Shown: positions 1 to 16,906 of the stretch, piece by piece | Layout of the letters: each line of letters starts with the position of its first letter | Numbering within the stretch: position 1 is the first letter of the stretch | DNA from: Vitis vinifera | Taxonomy: Eukaryota; Streptophyta; Magnoliopsida; Vitales; Vitaceae | Reading direction: 5' to 3' | Assembly: GCF_030704535.1 (NCBI RefSeq) | Contig: NC_081819.1 | Coordinates: forward strand, 18,944,001-19,008,000 | DNA: 64,000 bases | Notes under the pieces: model-generated | The model's database searches: none | What the model was told of the DNA's origin: nothing | The model's input: the letters and a program-made list of their open reading frames with translations, nothing else | Position numbers and translations under genes: made by a program

Positions 1-1038
1 AATACACAATGGTATGGATTTCCATATCTTTTTCCTTTTCTTCCCCACAAAAGGGCCCCTCCAGCTAGTTAAGACCTCTTTTACAGTTTCTGGAAAGACC
101 CACTACACACCTGATAACCCAAGGACAATATTCCAAAGAACTCTGACCACTATACAGTGAATAAGTATATGATTTGACTTAGTGATTCTTGGTACTTGAG
201 CATGATGGAAAATTGAATGGTGGGTGATCTTTCAGTTTGAATTTCAAGTTTTTGTTATGCGGAGTGCAGTGTGATCCCTTTTCTTTCTTTCTTTCTTTCT
301 TTTTTTTTTTTTGGGTTTTGATGGATTGGGATTAGTAATTGCTATCATGTAGTAAAATTAAGAACAAAGAGGTGTGTTCTTTTGAATTGAATTCATCCTA
401 CATAATGTTGGTAGAGTGTTATATCTTGATTTAAAATTTTGTGATTTTGATGTATTGAGCCTGGTGATTGTTGTTATGTATGATTAAAGAGAAAGATATG
501 GTGTGTAATCTTTTAATCAGGTTTCAAGTTTTTCAAATGTGGGCCAGAGCATCAAATTTTAGCACAAGGTCTTTCCATTTTGGAGAATTAAACTCAGTTT
601 CTGAGTTAATGGCAAGTTATCATTCAATTTGAATTTCGTATTAGTTGGGCAATTCAACTTTGTCCAGCATTGCAATTTTCTTAGAGACAAGAAAATGCAT
701 TAACTTGGGAATGTTGGTGATCATGTGGGTTCAACCTGGTCCTTATTGTTAACACCTACACACTTTACCAATTTAGCAAGTTTTCTTTAGCAAGAGCAAA
801 ATGTTAAGAAGAAATCCTCCAAACATGCATATATGAATGTTTTTGTGGTGAATCCTTCTAGTTATCGTATTCTATGAAGCTTGGATTGAATTTTTGAAAG
901 TGAATTTACTTTTTTTCCTTGATGCTGGATCTAGTTCCTACAAGAATAGGAAAGGAGAATAAAATTTGGAATTTATGATTGTATGGAGTTAAAGTTAGTG
1001 GTCTAATTCCAAACTCTGTTTTATTTCTCTCATGACAG

Positions 1039-6589
<5,551 letters not shown>

Positions 6590-7528
6590 ACGCCTGCTAC
6601 GACTTGAACTGGCTTGTAATGTGTTTCAAAGCAAGCCTTGTTCGTTTGGCTGCTGACAGCCGAGAAAAAACCAATCCAATAAATAAATAAAATGCAAAAA
6701 AAAAAAAGGAAAAAAGAAAAAAAGCAGCAGGTGTAAATGTCTCACCACCGTACAACCTAAGCCCTCTCCCAAGCTCAAACTTCAGTGTAGCTGTGTAATA
6801 TATGACTTTTATATATTTGATTTAAACTGATGGGAATAGATGAAAGGCCTTTCCCTTTTTTCTTTTTCTTTTTCTTTTTTCTTTTTTTTTTCCAAAAAAT
6901 TAGGAATTCGATAAGTCTTTTTTTTTTAATTAGCCATTAAATGGACTTATCTTCCAAAAATCATGTGTTTTTTTTACTATATTATTGAAAATACAAGTAA
7001 AAGGATTCTTTTGATTCGTATCAAAATACTAAATTTATCATAGTAAAAATGTTTCCAATAAAAAGTGAAGTGGATATGGTTAAGCATTCGAAGAGTTTGG
7101 CAGTGGGAATGGAAATGAGAATGGCAGTGGGAATGAGGTGAATTATATTGAAGAGAGGAATTAAAATACCATTGAAAATTAGATTTAATTTTTATAATAA
7201 TGAATTTTTTTTTGTTATTCGTATTCATATTTTATAAAATAATCCAAATATATTTATGAATGGAATGGAATATATTTTCCCATTTCATTAAATAAAAAAA
7301 AAGGGGGAGGGGGCTAAATTTAAATAAGAGAAATGAAGAATTTTAGTGCTGACGTGGCATTGAAAAAGAGATGAAGCCGTTGGAGGAGTTAGCAACCGGC
7401 TGTGCCGGTCAGACCACCCTTAAATCCCATGAACTTTCAAAAAAACAGAGGTTCCCTCCCAAATCTCCTTCTTCGTACCTTCTCTCTGGATTTGAATTCC
7501 CATCTCTCGGATTCTCCCAGGAACAAAA

Positions 7529-10500
7529 ATGCGTGAAGAACCCTCTCAAAAACAGCAGAAACAATGGTCTTTAGACGACTTCGAGATCGGAAAACCTCTC
7601 GGCAGAGGCAAATTCGGCAGAGTCTATCTCGCCCGAGAAATCAAGGTATTTTCCACTTCCAAAACCTACCCTTGCTTTTTACCACAAATTTTCTTGCCAA
7701 CCAAACGGAAAATGAAGTTGTCTTTTCTTTTCTTTTTTTTGGTCCCCTGATTTTACCTATCCCAATTTTCCCGTTCTCAAATGGTCCCGATCCGCTTTTT
7801 CCAGAGATTTAAATGTTACAATAGGTTGCGGTTGAGAATTCTGCTGTAGAATTAGTCATTTCTAATTTGATTTGGTTTGCAGAGCAAGTATGTAGTGGCA
7901 TTAAAGGTGATATTCAAGGCGCAGATTGAGAAGTACAGGCTTCATCACCAGCTGAAGAGAGAGATGGAGATTCAGACCAGTCTTTGTCACCCAAACGTAC
8001 TGCGTCTCTATGGTTGGTTTCATGATTCCGAGAGAATCTTTTTGATTCTTGAATACTGTTATGGGGGAGAGCTCTATAGGGAGTTAAGGAAGACTGGTTA
8101 TCTCACTGAAAAGCAAGCCGCCACGGTCTGACAATGATCCCTATCTCTATATGTTTATGTTTAAATTTACCTAGTGTTTGGTTACTGAGAAAAGGCCGGA
8201 AATTAAAAACCAGGGATTTTTGTTAATTGGGACCTAGGAAAATACAATGTCCACTGAAAGCCTAAATCAAATGTGTCGCCTCAAAGCATTGGAAAACATT
8301 AGGGTTTAGGTCCCAAGTTTATTTTCTTTTCTTCTCTACAGATTTTTCGGTGACAAAATAGGTGTATGAAGCTTAATCGAGTGGAGGATGCTGTTTTCTT
8401 TGGTCCCAATCACTTTAACTACAAATCCAATATCATAATTCAAATCATCTTCTCCATACATTTTCTAGGCCATCAAATGAGGCTAGAGTTTTTCAGCTAT
8501 ATTCTATTTTGGGTTAATGACTTCTTTTCTGTCAAATTTAGTACATTGCAAGCCTCACACAAGCATTAGCATACTGCCATGAGAAGCATGTGATTCACAG
8601 GGATATCAAGCCTGAGAATTTGTTGCTAGATCACGAGGTACGCTCGTGAATTCTACTTCTTGTCTTTTCCCTACTAATTGGAACTGGTTATTTTTAGCTT
8701 ATGAAATTTAAAATTATATATCTTAGTTTTGATGGATGATAAAGTGAATGATGCTATGCTTCAATAAAAATGGTCTGTATCTTGGTCCATAAATGGGTGA
8801 ATATTCAAAGCATTTTATTTCTGGCCTAATTCAGTTTTCTCCATATTCTGGTTCTTATGCAAGTAGAGTCGGTTTCAGATTCTTTTCTGTTTGGTAAGCC
8901 TGAATTTTTCAAAATTCCTCAGTTCTCCATCTAAAATTTCAGCCATTTTCTATTTTCTAGACTAATATACTACTATGGTTAAATTTTATTGAATACAGTC
9001 AGAACTTTACAAAAAGAAAGCAGCTGCTCATATATGTCTTAGAGCCCGTTTGGGAGTAATTTTGATTAAAGTGATTTTACTTTGTGGTGCTTTTTATGAT
9101 TCTCTGGGTTTTTAAAAGTGATTTCCAGAAGTTTGCTAAACACCTAACTTCTGCAAGGAAACACTTCCAAGAAGCTGCTCATATATGTCTTAGAGCCCAT
9201 TTGAGAGTAATTTTGATTAAAGTGATTTTACTTTGTGGTGCTTTTTTATGATTCTCTGGGTTTTTAAAAGTGATTTCCAAAAGTTTGCTAAACACCTAAC
9301 TTCTGCAAGGAAACACTTCCAAGCATTAGGAAGCACTTCTAACTCTCTCTCAAAGTTGTTCTTAAATGGGCTCTTGGTTTGCTCCAAATTTAATTGGCAC
9401 GTATACTAAATTTTGAATTAATCCTATCTTTTGCCTAAATTTGGTAAATTTTGCAATTACACCACATGTTTGTATCTTATAGAAAAAAACTACACCCTGT
9501 TTGTATAACTTCATTTGGGGATTATTTGCATTTAGCTTCTGTTTATACAATTTTGGCTGCAGAAATCATACAAAGGCTGTGGTTTTTTCTTCATTATACA
9601 AATAAAGCAATTGTTTTTCTTTATTTCCATGTAAGGAAATGAGAGATGGCATAGGAAAATTTTCATCATACTTTATGTTTGTTGTTTGTGAGAAATAGTT
9701 TGGGGTGGTACCACAGTTTCAATTACTCAATGTCAAGATTCACTGCTGTTGTCCAATCCTCAGCTGTGATTTCAGATGCAGGCTGTCGAAAACAGAAAAC
9801 ATCCTCTTCTAGGATATTTTCTGTTATCTGATTTTGCAGCAACTAAACATTTTGAAATTAAAAAGTGCTGCTCTGTTAGCATTTTGGAAATGCTTGCATT
9901 GCATTTGAGTGCCTAAACCATGTCATTTCCGCTTCTTAAAGCAAGAAAGCTACTCATAATATACTAACCAATGATGTAACAATTTAGTTTGCAAAACCTA
10001 CACCTACATTACCGCTTTGTTTATCCAAAAGTTCAAAATATATTAATGAATTTTGTGCTTGAAATCAAGTAATTCTCCATCATTCTTTTACATTTGCAGG
10101 GTCGACTGAAAATTGCGGACTTTGGATGGTCTGTACAATCAACAAACAAGAGACGAACCATGTGTGGAACTTTGGACTATCTTGCACCAGAAATGGTGGA
10201 GAACAAAGCTCATGACTATGCAGTTGATAACTGGACTCTGGGAATCCTATGTTATGAGTTCCTGTATGGTGTCCCTCCATTTGAGGCAGAAAGCCAGAGT
10301 GATACATTTAAACGGTGAGGGAAGGATATCTATTTTGCATCATTTATCATGGATTAGGATATAGATTAAACTGGCTCGAACATAGATAATGAAATAAGTT
10401 GGAGTTGTACACAGGATAATGAAGGTTGACCTGAGCTTCCCTTCCAACCCCCATGTCTCAGCCGAAGCTAAAAATCTCATTAGCCGGGTAAGTTTGGTCA

Positions 10501-10679
10501 TGAACATCTACATATATGTTTATGGATAAAAAGAGATTTAATAACCATTATAATAACGAATGTGGAGATTTGTGCAGCTTCTGGTGAAGGATTCTTCAAA
10601 AAGGCTCTCTCTTCAGAAGATCATGGAGCATCCTTGGATAATCAAGAATGCAAATCCTACGGGTACCTGCAACAAATAG
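7529..10679 (+). CDS. AUR3: Aurora-type serine/threonine kinase, AUR3 orthologue
   Basis: This is a mitotic kinase of the Aurora family. Plant AUR3 phosphorylates histone H3 and acts at centromeres (family knowledge). Six exons give 281 residues: 7529-7645, 7883-8125, 8542-8637, 10100-10314, 10415-10487 and 10578-10679, in phase throughout and ending in TAG. The glycine loop is [11 protein letters not shown], the catalytic lysine is in VALKV, the loop is [10 protein letters not shown], and the metal motif is DFGWS. The activation loop [15 protein letters not shown] carries the Aurora-type threonine. The segments [18 protein letters not shown] and [12 protein letters not shown] match AUR3 rather than AUR1/2, and the N-terminal extension is short, as in AUR3. 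The ATG at 7529 sits just before the kinase domain. Intron 3 is long (8638-10099) and holds a MITE. The gene is complete and looks functional. Confidence 0.95.
9022..9322. repeat. Two-copy tandem duplication, unit 151 bp
   Basis: Copy 1 starts at 9022 (AGCTGCTCATATATGTCTTA) and copy 2 at 9173. The copies differ by only a few substitutions and one indel. The duplication takes in the left end of the MITE, so it happened after insertion or copied its left flank. Confidence 0.85.
9050..9374. mobile_element. MITE-like element with internal duplication in AUR3 intron 3
   Basis: The left end reads AGAGCCCGTTTGGG and the right end, read backwards, AAGAGCCCATTTAAG, so the two form short terminal inverted repeats. 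There is no coding capacity. A 3-base flank of TTA on the left and TTG on the right hints at a PIF/Harbinger-type target duplication, but it is imperfect. The first ~150 bp are duplicated in tandem (separate entry). The insertion lies wholly inside the intron, far from the splice sites. Confidence 0.5.
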
Positions 10680-11572
10680 CAGCATAGTTTCATGCTACAT
10701 CTAACAGTATAAACATTTTGGTAAAACAAAGCTTTTTTTCAGATCACTGTAACCTGCAATCCTCATTGTATCCAACATCTGCACAAAGATCAAGAGGCAT
10801 TGGATTTGTTAATTCTGAAATCCAACCTTTAGTTTATTGTATAACTCTACTCTTAGCTGCAACTTCCCTTTTTTCTTCCTTTCTGTTCATAGAAGGCTGC
10901 AACTTTGGATTGCATTTATAAACCTTAATGGTTAAAACCATTACTGGGAAGCATTTTTCCCTCTCCACCTTTCTTTTCAATCTAAAGTTCTGTGAAAACC
11001 ATATTGCTGTGCTCTGTGGTATGAAGAAGTGAAAAGCCAAATATGTAGAGATACAAAGGCTTAAATTCATGATAGAATGTGCCTAGTAGTAGACATCTGA
11101 ATTGGAAGAATTGATTAAATTTTCCCATATTTTAGCAGGATGAGTGGATTCTTGAACGAGGGCTTCTGCCATTCAGCTCAAAACTGAAATATTTTCCAAG
11201 AGAATTTCATGCTGTGGAAACATTAGTCTTCCCATCAGGGAGGTACAAAGCATTGCTGATATAAGAATCCATCACAATAACTTCCCACTTTTCTATATTC
11301 AATTGGTCAGTTCCTGGCTTCCAACCAAAATTTTGAGCAGTCTTTTTACTTGGCTCAAGTCCCTTTTGAGAAACAATCTTGTGGCCACTTCTTATAAATT
11401 TTGTTATTGTGTTAAAAAAAATGTGAAGTAAATAAAATTATTTTCCATTCATAATCCTCCCCAAACCGGTTCGAGCTTCTTTCAAACCCACCCTGATAGT
11501 GGTGGATACAAAAACACTCGCCTCATGTCATCCAATATTTCTTTACATAAAGTTCTCAGTTCAAGTCTCAAC
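10680..11572. other. Intergenic region between AUR3 and tRNA-Val
   Basis: This holds the probable AUR3 3' UTR followed by AT-rich DNA. Short open frames occur on both strands, but none shows domain similarity, repeat structure or codon bias that I recognise. Confidence 0.5.
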
Positions 11573-11646
11573 GGTGTCGTGGTGTAGTTGGTTATCACGT
11601 CAGTCTAACACACTGAAGGTCTCCGGTTCAAGTCCGGGCGACGCCA
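11573..11646 (+). tRNA. tRNA-Val (anticodon AAC)
   Basis: A 74-nt cloverleaf ends at the discriminator A. The acceptor arm GGTGTCG pairs with CGACGCC with one T-G wobble. The D arm contains the A box (GTGTAGTTGGTTATCACG), the anticodon loop is TCTAACACA with anticodon AAC, and the T arm contains GGTTCAAGTCC (B box). There is no intron. A CAA motif at 11569-11571 and a TTTT run at 11655-11658 fit plant Pol III initiation and termination. The sequence is very close to the standard plant tRNA-Val(AAC). Confidence 0.95.
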
Positions 11647-13143
11647 ATTTCTTCTTTTGCTACATTACGCTTGTGCATCCAATACTGTTTTTCTCATTTT
11701 ACATACATTCTTTCGCCTACAAAGAGAGTCGATATCCATCATATCCTTACTCTCTTACTCTCTTCTATGACAATAACTTCAGGTTTGAATCCATCAAGAA
11801 AATATCTCAACATTGTTTACACATCTTTAGATTCAATGATGTTTTCACCTAAGTTGTAACTTACACTATGTCACTAGGCTTAACATACTCGTTCATCTCC
11901 ATTTTATCCTTTCAAACCAAGAGGTCAACATTTGTATCTCGTCCAAACTCACCACAAAAACATCCTCATGTGTGATAGTTAAAATATCTTGAGTCTTTTT
12001 AGACTCACAATTTAGAAAATACACTAAACCGCCTGCCTGGGTATTATTGATTTCATTGATCTTATTGTCAATTTTAACCTATTCTTAATTAGGTTTAATT
12101 TCACTGGTGAATCTACCAGTGTCATCTACAGGACAGGCATTGATGATAATCACCCAAATTCCACCACATTCCATATTTATTCATCTTACACTTTTAGAAA
12201 GACCTGCCAAATGGGCCCATGGATTTTTCTATAATTAAAAATCCAAAATCCATTGGCAATGCACTCACTCTAAAGCCTTCAGGTAGAGCCATGAGAAGTG
12301 AGAACGATGAACTCTAGCCATAAGCATGGAGGGATGGCGAAGCTGCAGGCTTCTACCGGCACATACTGCAACAGCTGATGAAAACACCACATTCCAAATC
12401 ATACTTCAGCTTCTGTAAATTCCACTCTCAATCAAACCTTTGAGATACAATTTTGCAACAAGAGAAACTCATGATGATTACAGATGGAAGAAGAAGCATT
12501 AGGGGTCTTGTTTAGAAGAAAACATAGATTGCTTCTTAAATAAGAAGCTGTATTTAGGAAATAATAGGGATAAAAGGAAATATATTACATTAAAATTACT
12601 AATCCTGATGTTTAGAAGGGAGGGAATTTGGATAAGGACATAAGATTGAAAATTCTCCTTCTATTTCCCTTATGATGAGCAGCCCCTTCACTGGACACAA
12701 AAAGGCGGTTTTTCGTATGTCCTGTCTTTAATACCACAGATCCAAGGGGTTACAGAAGCTTTTGATAAACACAGCCAGCAGAAGTCAAAAGAAAGAGCAT
12801 GAATCACCTTTCGAAAAAGGGTGTGTGAAGCAAAATGAAGCTGAGGCTCATATAGAAGGAAGCAATGGCATATATATACAAAACAAACATGAGATTTAAG
12901 CAGAACAAAATCAACATTTTCAAAGGATATATAGTGCCCACAAAAATGTCTTTCCCCATTAAAAGAACCAAAAAAAAATATGAAAGAAACCCTATTTTCC
13001 ATGTTCAGGACAACCCCATCAGAAACTGGTCTCAGAACCAAGGGTAAAACCAAGAAGGGGGGCAAAAGGAAAATACCAAGGAGGTTCAGTATTCCACTCA
13101 GCATATTATGGCAAGAGCCCAACATCTATGAAAGGTTACTAGT
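11647..13143. other. Intergenic region and probable GRF 3' UTR
   Basis: I recognise no gene here. The part next to 13143 probably belongs to the 3' UTR of the minus-strand GRF gene. A 145-codon minus-strand open frame at 12688-13125 has no recognisable domain and is taken as chance. Confidence 0.5.
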
Positions 13144-16100
13144 TTAATTGGTGATTGTGGTTTCGCTGCTGCTGCTGGCAGTAGGACTTTCTCCGTCATG
13201 GGATATTGTTTGGGGATTTGCTGGGATTGAGATGGAGAGATTGGTGTTCAAATTTATGGAAATGCGAGTTTTGTTGGGTATGGTAGGGGGACGGCAATTA
13301 CTATGAATGGCAGCTGAAACTGCAACTGATTGAGAGACTCCAACATGTTTTTTGGCACCTCTGTGCATGTGCCGGACACAATATTTCTGATCAGGCACAA
13401 CATCCCTGCTACATCGCCATTTCTTCCCATCTGTTCTTCTGCATCTCCCCGGTTCAGGTTCTGCATAGTTTCTGTAATCGAAGCATGAGCTACTGCAACC
13501 CATAACTGGAAACAATAACAAGCAGCAAACAAACCCCATTACTCATTCTCACAAGAACCCAACATCACAAATGAAATCAGTTAAAAAGAGCTCTACTATT
13601 CAACTTAAATTCTCACTAAGAAATCTAACAGACAACATCAGAAAGAAATATCTGAATGTCCCAACTGGTTGTCGGAGGGACAGGAAAGAGGAGAGATCTT
13701 TTAATATCATCACAATTCAACCCATAAGTCTTAAATTTCAAAATTCCGTTCTTTGCAGAAAAATATGGAGCATAAAAGTGGGTAGGGAAAGCACCTCAAA
13801 TCTCTTCCAAAGATTTATAGAAAGCAAGAGAGAACAGAGAAAATGAAATTAGCACATGCACATTAGTGACAACCAAGCATATTACTCGATTAGTATGAAT
13901 AATGGGTGTCAAAGCAGAAGAATCCAAACATATAAATTTGACATCATTTAAATACAACAATCATTCTTAAAATAAATGTTATGGACTAAGGAGTCAACCA
14001 TTCCAATTGTGAATGTATGGTTCATCAACCATATACCCTGCCAATCCAAATTTAAAATCAAAACCTAAATTCTATGCTAAATAAGCATGATTTTAAAAAC
14101 TTGTGTATTGAGTTATAACTAGAAGTTTACAGAGCATATTCAAACAACACAGAATATTTGGTGCAAAGACCCATTAGGTCCATGGACACCAACCCTAACT
14201 TGTATCTGTTTTAAGAAACCTCAGGTAGTAATTATCAGACCTATTGGCGACAGACAGTCTGCTCTTGCAAACAAAATTAAGGCTCAAAGCCGCAGAAATA
14301 GCGTACATACTACCTGCCAAGTAATTACTTCTCAGACTCCACGCGTGCAAGTAGTGCAACAGCCAAAATTACAACATGGTGGTGGTATAGGCTACAAAAA
14401 AATTCCTTATTTTGGTTGGCTATGTAAATTTCCTATGCTTTTCAAGTCTTAGTCAAGCCTGAAATAGCGCTTTTCTGTGCACTGTACTCATACAATTTTT
14501 ACAAAAAAAAATCAGCATTTATTTTATATCATAAAATCAATGATCAAAATCTCTTAACAGGACCCAAAATGCATAAACAAAAGCATATAACTTGATCATG
14601 ATGCAAGGTTATCTGTTTGGACAAAAATCATTTTGATCTTCCAGTACAAAATATTCAATCAACCAAAACAATGGACTTCCACTAGAGCGTAACTAACTAA
14701 AATGCATCACTTCTACAAGGTAAGAAAATAAAATTCCAGTTTACCTTTTAGCATTCCATGACCAATCATTTCAGGAAAAGAAAGCCAGGAAGATATGCTA
14801 AAAACATATTCACTGAAAAGATAAAATGACATCCTCAACGAGGTAAGATCATCGAAGATCAAGATATCCCTTCAAATGGTAAAGGGAGATCAGGTTATTC
14901 CTACCATGCCATCTTCTGATGACTAAAACAACCCCTCAAGACCTTGAAAATTGTTCTTCAAACATACGGTGTGAAGAGTGTGTGTGTGTGTGCACGCGTG
15001 CGTATGCATATTTGTGTTTGCGTGTCTGTGAGTGAAACTTTGAAATGAGAATCGCTCTTCAGTCTTACTGGTCTCACCTTGAAGAACACTCTTAGGGGAG
15101 AAGTCCAATCCTGGAGACACATTACTACCAACATTATTGTCGTTTCCATTGTTTCTGCTTCTGTTGATGTTGTCACTGGCACGGTTGCGACCATTTTCCT
15201 CATCCATGTTATCAGTTCTTTTCCTTTTGCTGTTGTTGTTGGAGGTGGTGGAAACAGCCATGTTCATAATGGTGGTAAAGTCTTTGCTGTCATTAGCATT
15301 GTCACTGCTTTCATTCTTGGTAATGGCTGCTAAGGCCAATGACGTAGTGTTGAAGTTTTTGTTGCCATTAAAGTAGTTCCTTTCTTTGTCGCTAATGGCA
15401 GCGGCAGTGGTAGCAGAGGTCTGTTTATTTCCACTAAAATTGGTCTCTCTTTGATTATTGTTGTTGTTGGTGGTGGTGGTGGTGGTGGCAGTGTTATTGC
15501 CAGTGCTGGTATTATTGGAAGAGGGGGCCATGAGTTGAAGACTTAGGGGGACTGCAATGGTGAGATCGGTTTTTGAATTCTCGGACTCCATACTCGAATT
15601 GAAGGTTGGTCTTGTAACATGAGAAGCAATTGCAGGAGCTTCCACAGGCTTTCTTGAACGCTGGCGGCCACGGTGCATGTGCCGCTCACAGTACTTCTGG
15701 TCTGGAACCACATCCTTACTGCACCTCCATTTCTTCCCATCTGTTCTCCTACACCTTCCTGGTTCAGGATCCATGACGTTCCTATAATCAAATCCCTGAG
15801 GACTGAAACCTATGACTGAATAGAAAAGGGAAGGCAAATCAAATTTCTGAACCAATTCAGTAGAATCAAACTGGAATCAATCTATTGATGTAAAAAATAA
15901 AATAAAATAAAATAAAACTCATCTTAAATTTAAAGACTTACAAATGTAATCTGATCCCAAAAGCAGAACCCAGGAAAAAGAATATCAAATAAATCCAGAG
16001 TAACAAAGCTTAGTCATCCTACTTGGCTAAAACCCTTCTCAAATTCCAAGAGTCATGAACATAAACCCATTTTTCAAAATACAAAACCACAACAAATTTT

Positions 16101-16770
16101 CTCAAATAAATGCACAGAAGCAGACACAAATAAAACTAATTAGTATAAAATCATCTCAAAACACAAAATTAGATATCATGGCTTCTCAGATAAATTCCCA
16201 GAAAAAAAATCGAACTCAATCTAATAAACATAAATCAATATCAAATTTCAACCCAAAAACCCAAAAACAACAAAAAAGACGCGACCCTAACCGGCTAAAA
16301 TCATTCTTTAAAAAAAAATAAGCCAGAAGACTTACAAAAACCTCGCAATTTGACTTACAACTTGGATATTGCTTATAAATCCCACCGTCAGTGGACCCAA
16401 AAGAGCTTGCCACACTCTTCCAAATTGGAAGAACAAGATGAACAGGAACAGGGAGACCAGCTACCATGTACTTCGAAATGAGAGATTGCTGCTCAAGCTC
16501 ACGCAACTGTGCAGGCGTGAACCCAGACTTTCCTTGCTTGATCACAGTGCTCTGCCCAGACCCAACACCAATCCCAAGACCAAGCTTAATCGATGGTGAT
16601 GCCGTGTCCCAGCTCGTCCCTGCAAACCCGCCAAAAAAAAAAAAAAATCAAATCAAATCAAATCAAACGAACGAATACTCACAAACAATCAAGACCCACG
16701 GAGAGCCAAAATAGAGAACCCGAGTCTCCAGAAGCAATACACCGAAGCGGTTGTGCCTCCATTCTCGCAT
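13144..16770 (-). CDS. Growth-regulating factor with one QLQ and two WRC domains (GRF9-like)
   Basis: GRFs are plant transcription factors that work with GIF co-activators to promote cell proliferation in leaves and meristems. Four exons: 16683-16770, 16359-16619, 15078-15815 and 13144-13505 (482 residues). The QLQ domain (GIF binding, [12 protein letters not shown]) lies near residues 63-97. The first WRC domain is at about 125-168, with zinc ligands C138, C148, C159 and H162 (CX9CX10CX2H). An Asn/Thr-rich linker with a KRKR signal follows, then a second full WRC at about 371-414 (C384, C394, C405, H408). Two WRC domains are the hallmark of GRF9-type members. Exon 1 is uncertain: the ATG at 16770 fits the good GTGAGT donor in phase, while an ATG at 16762 (MEAQPL) would need a weaker donor. 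A miR396 site lies after the first WRC only. Confidence 0.88.
15640..15660 (-). promoter_or_regulatory. miR396 target site in GRF coding sequence
   Basis: On the minus strand this reads CGTTCAAGAAAGCCTGTGGA plus a final A, coding for RSRKPVE just after the first WRC domain. It equals the conserved miR396 target of plant GRFs, which pairs with miR396 with one bulge. The matching position after the second WRC codes for AKKHVGV and has no site. Confidence 0.93.
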
Positions 16771-16833
16771 GGGTCTCAGGAACAGACTAAAAACCAAAGC
16801 TACTGTCGTTTTATAGAAAGATAGTATGCGTTT

Positions 16834-16906
16834 GAGAGAGAGAGAGAGTGGGTTGCAGCTGCAGAAACATCAAAAACAGATCTGAAACCACTGAGAGAGA
16901 GAGAGA
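16834..16906. repeat. GA-rich microsatellites upstream of the GRF start
   Basis: Two (GA)n runs (about 16834-16849 and 16892-16906) lie within 140 bp of the GRF start, in the probable 5' UTR. On the gene strand they read as CT repeats, which are common in plant 5' leaders. Confidence 0.6.

Noticed and set aside
11134-11262. Possible extra exon between AUR3 and the tRNA (after CAG at 11134-11139)
   Set aside because: The open stretch shows no kinase-family similarity, and AUR3 already ends at a natural C-terminus at 10679.
12688-13125. 145-codon minus-strand open frame
   Set aside because: No domain or family resemblance; it lies just downstream of the GRF stop and fits a 3' UTR.
14981-14999. 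(TG)n run as a functional element
   Set aside because: A simple microsatellite in a GRF intron; nothing further supports a role.
15079-15376. Hydrophobic plus-strand frames opposite the GRF
   Set aside because: They are antisense to the Asn/Thr-rich linker of the GRF; Asn codons read backwards as Val, Leu and Ile.
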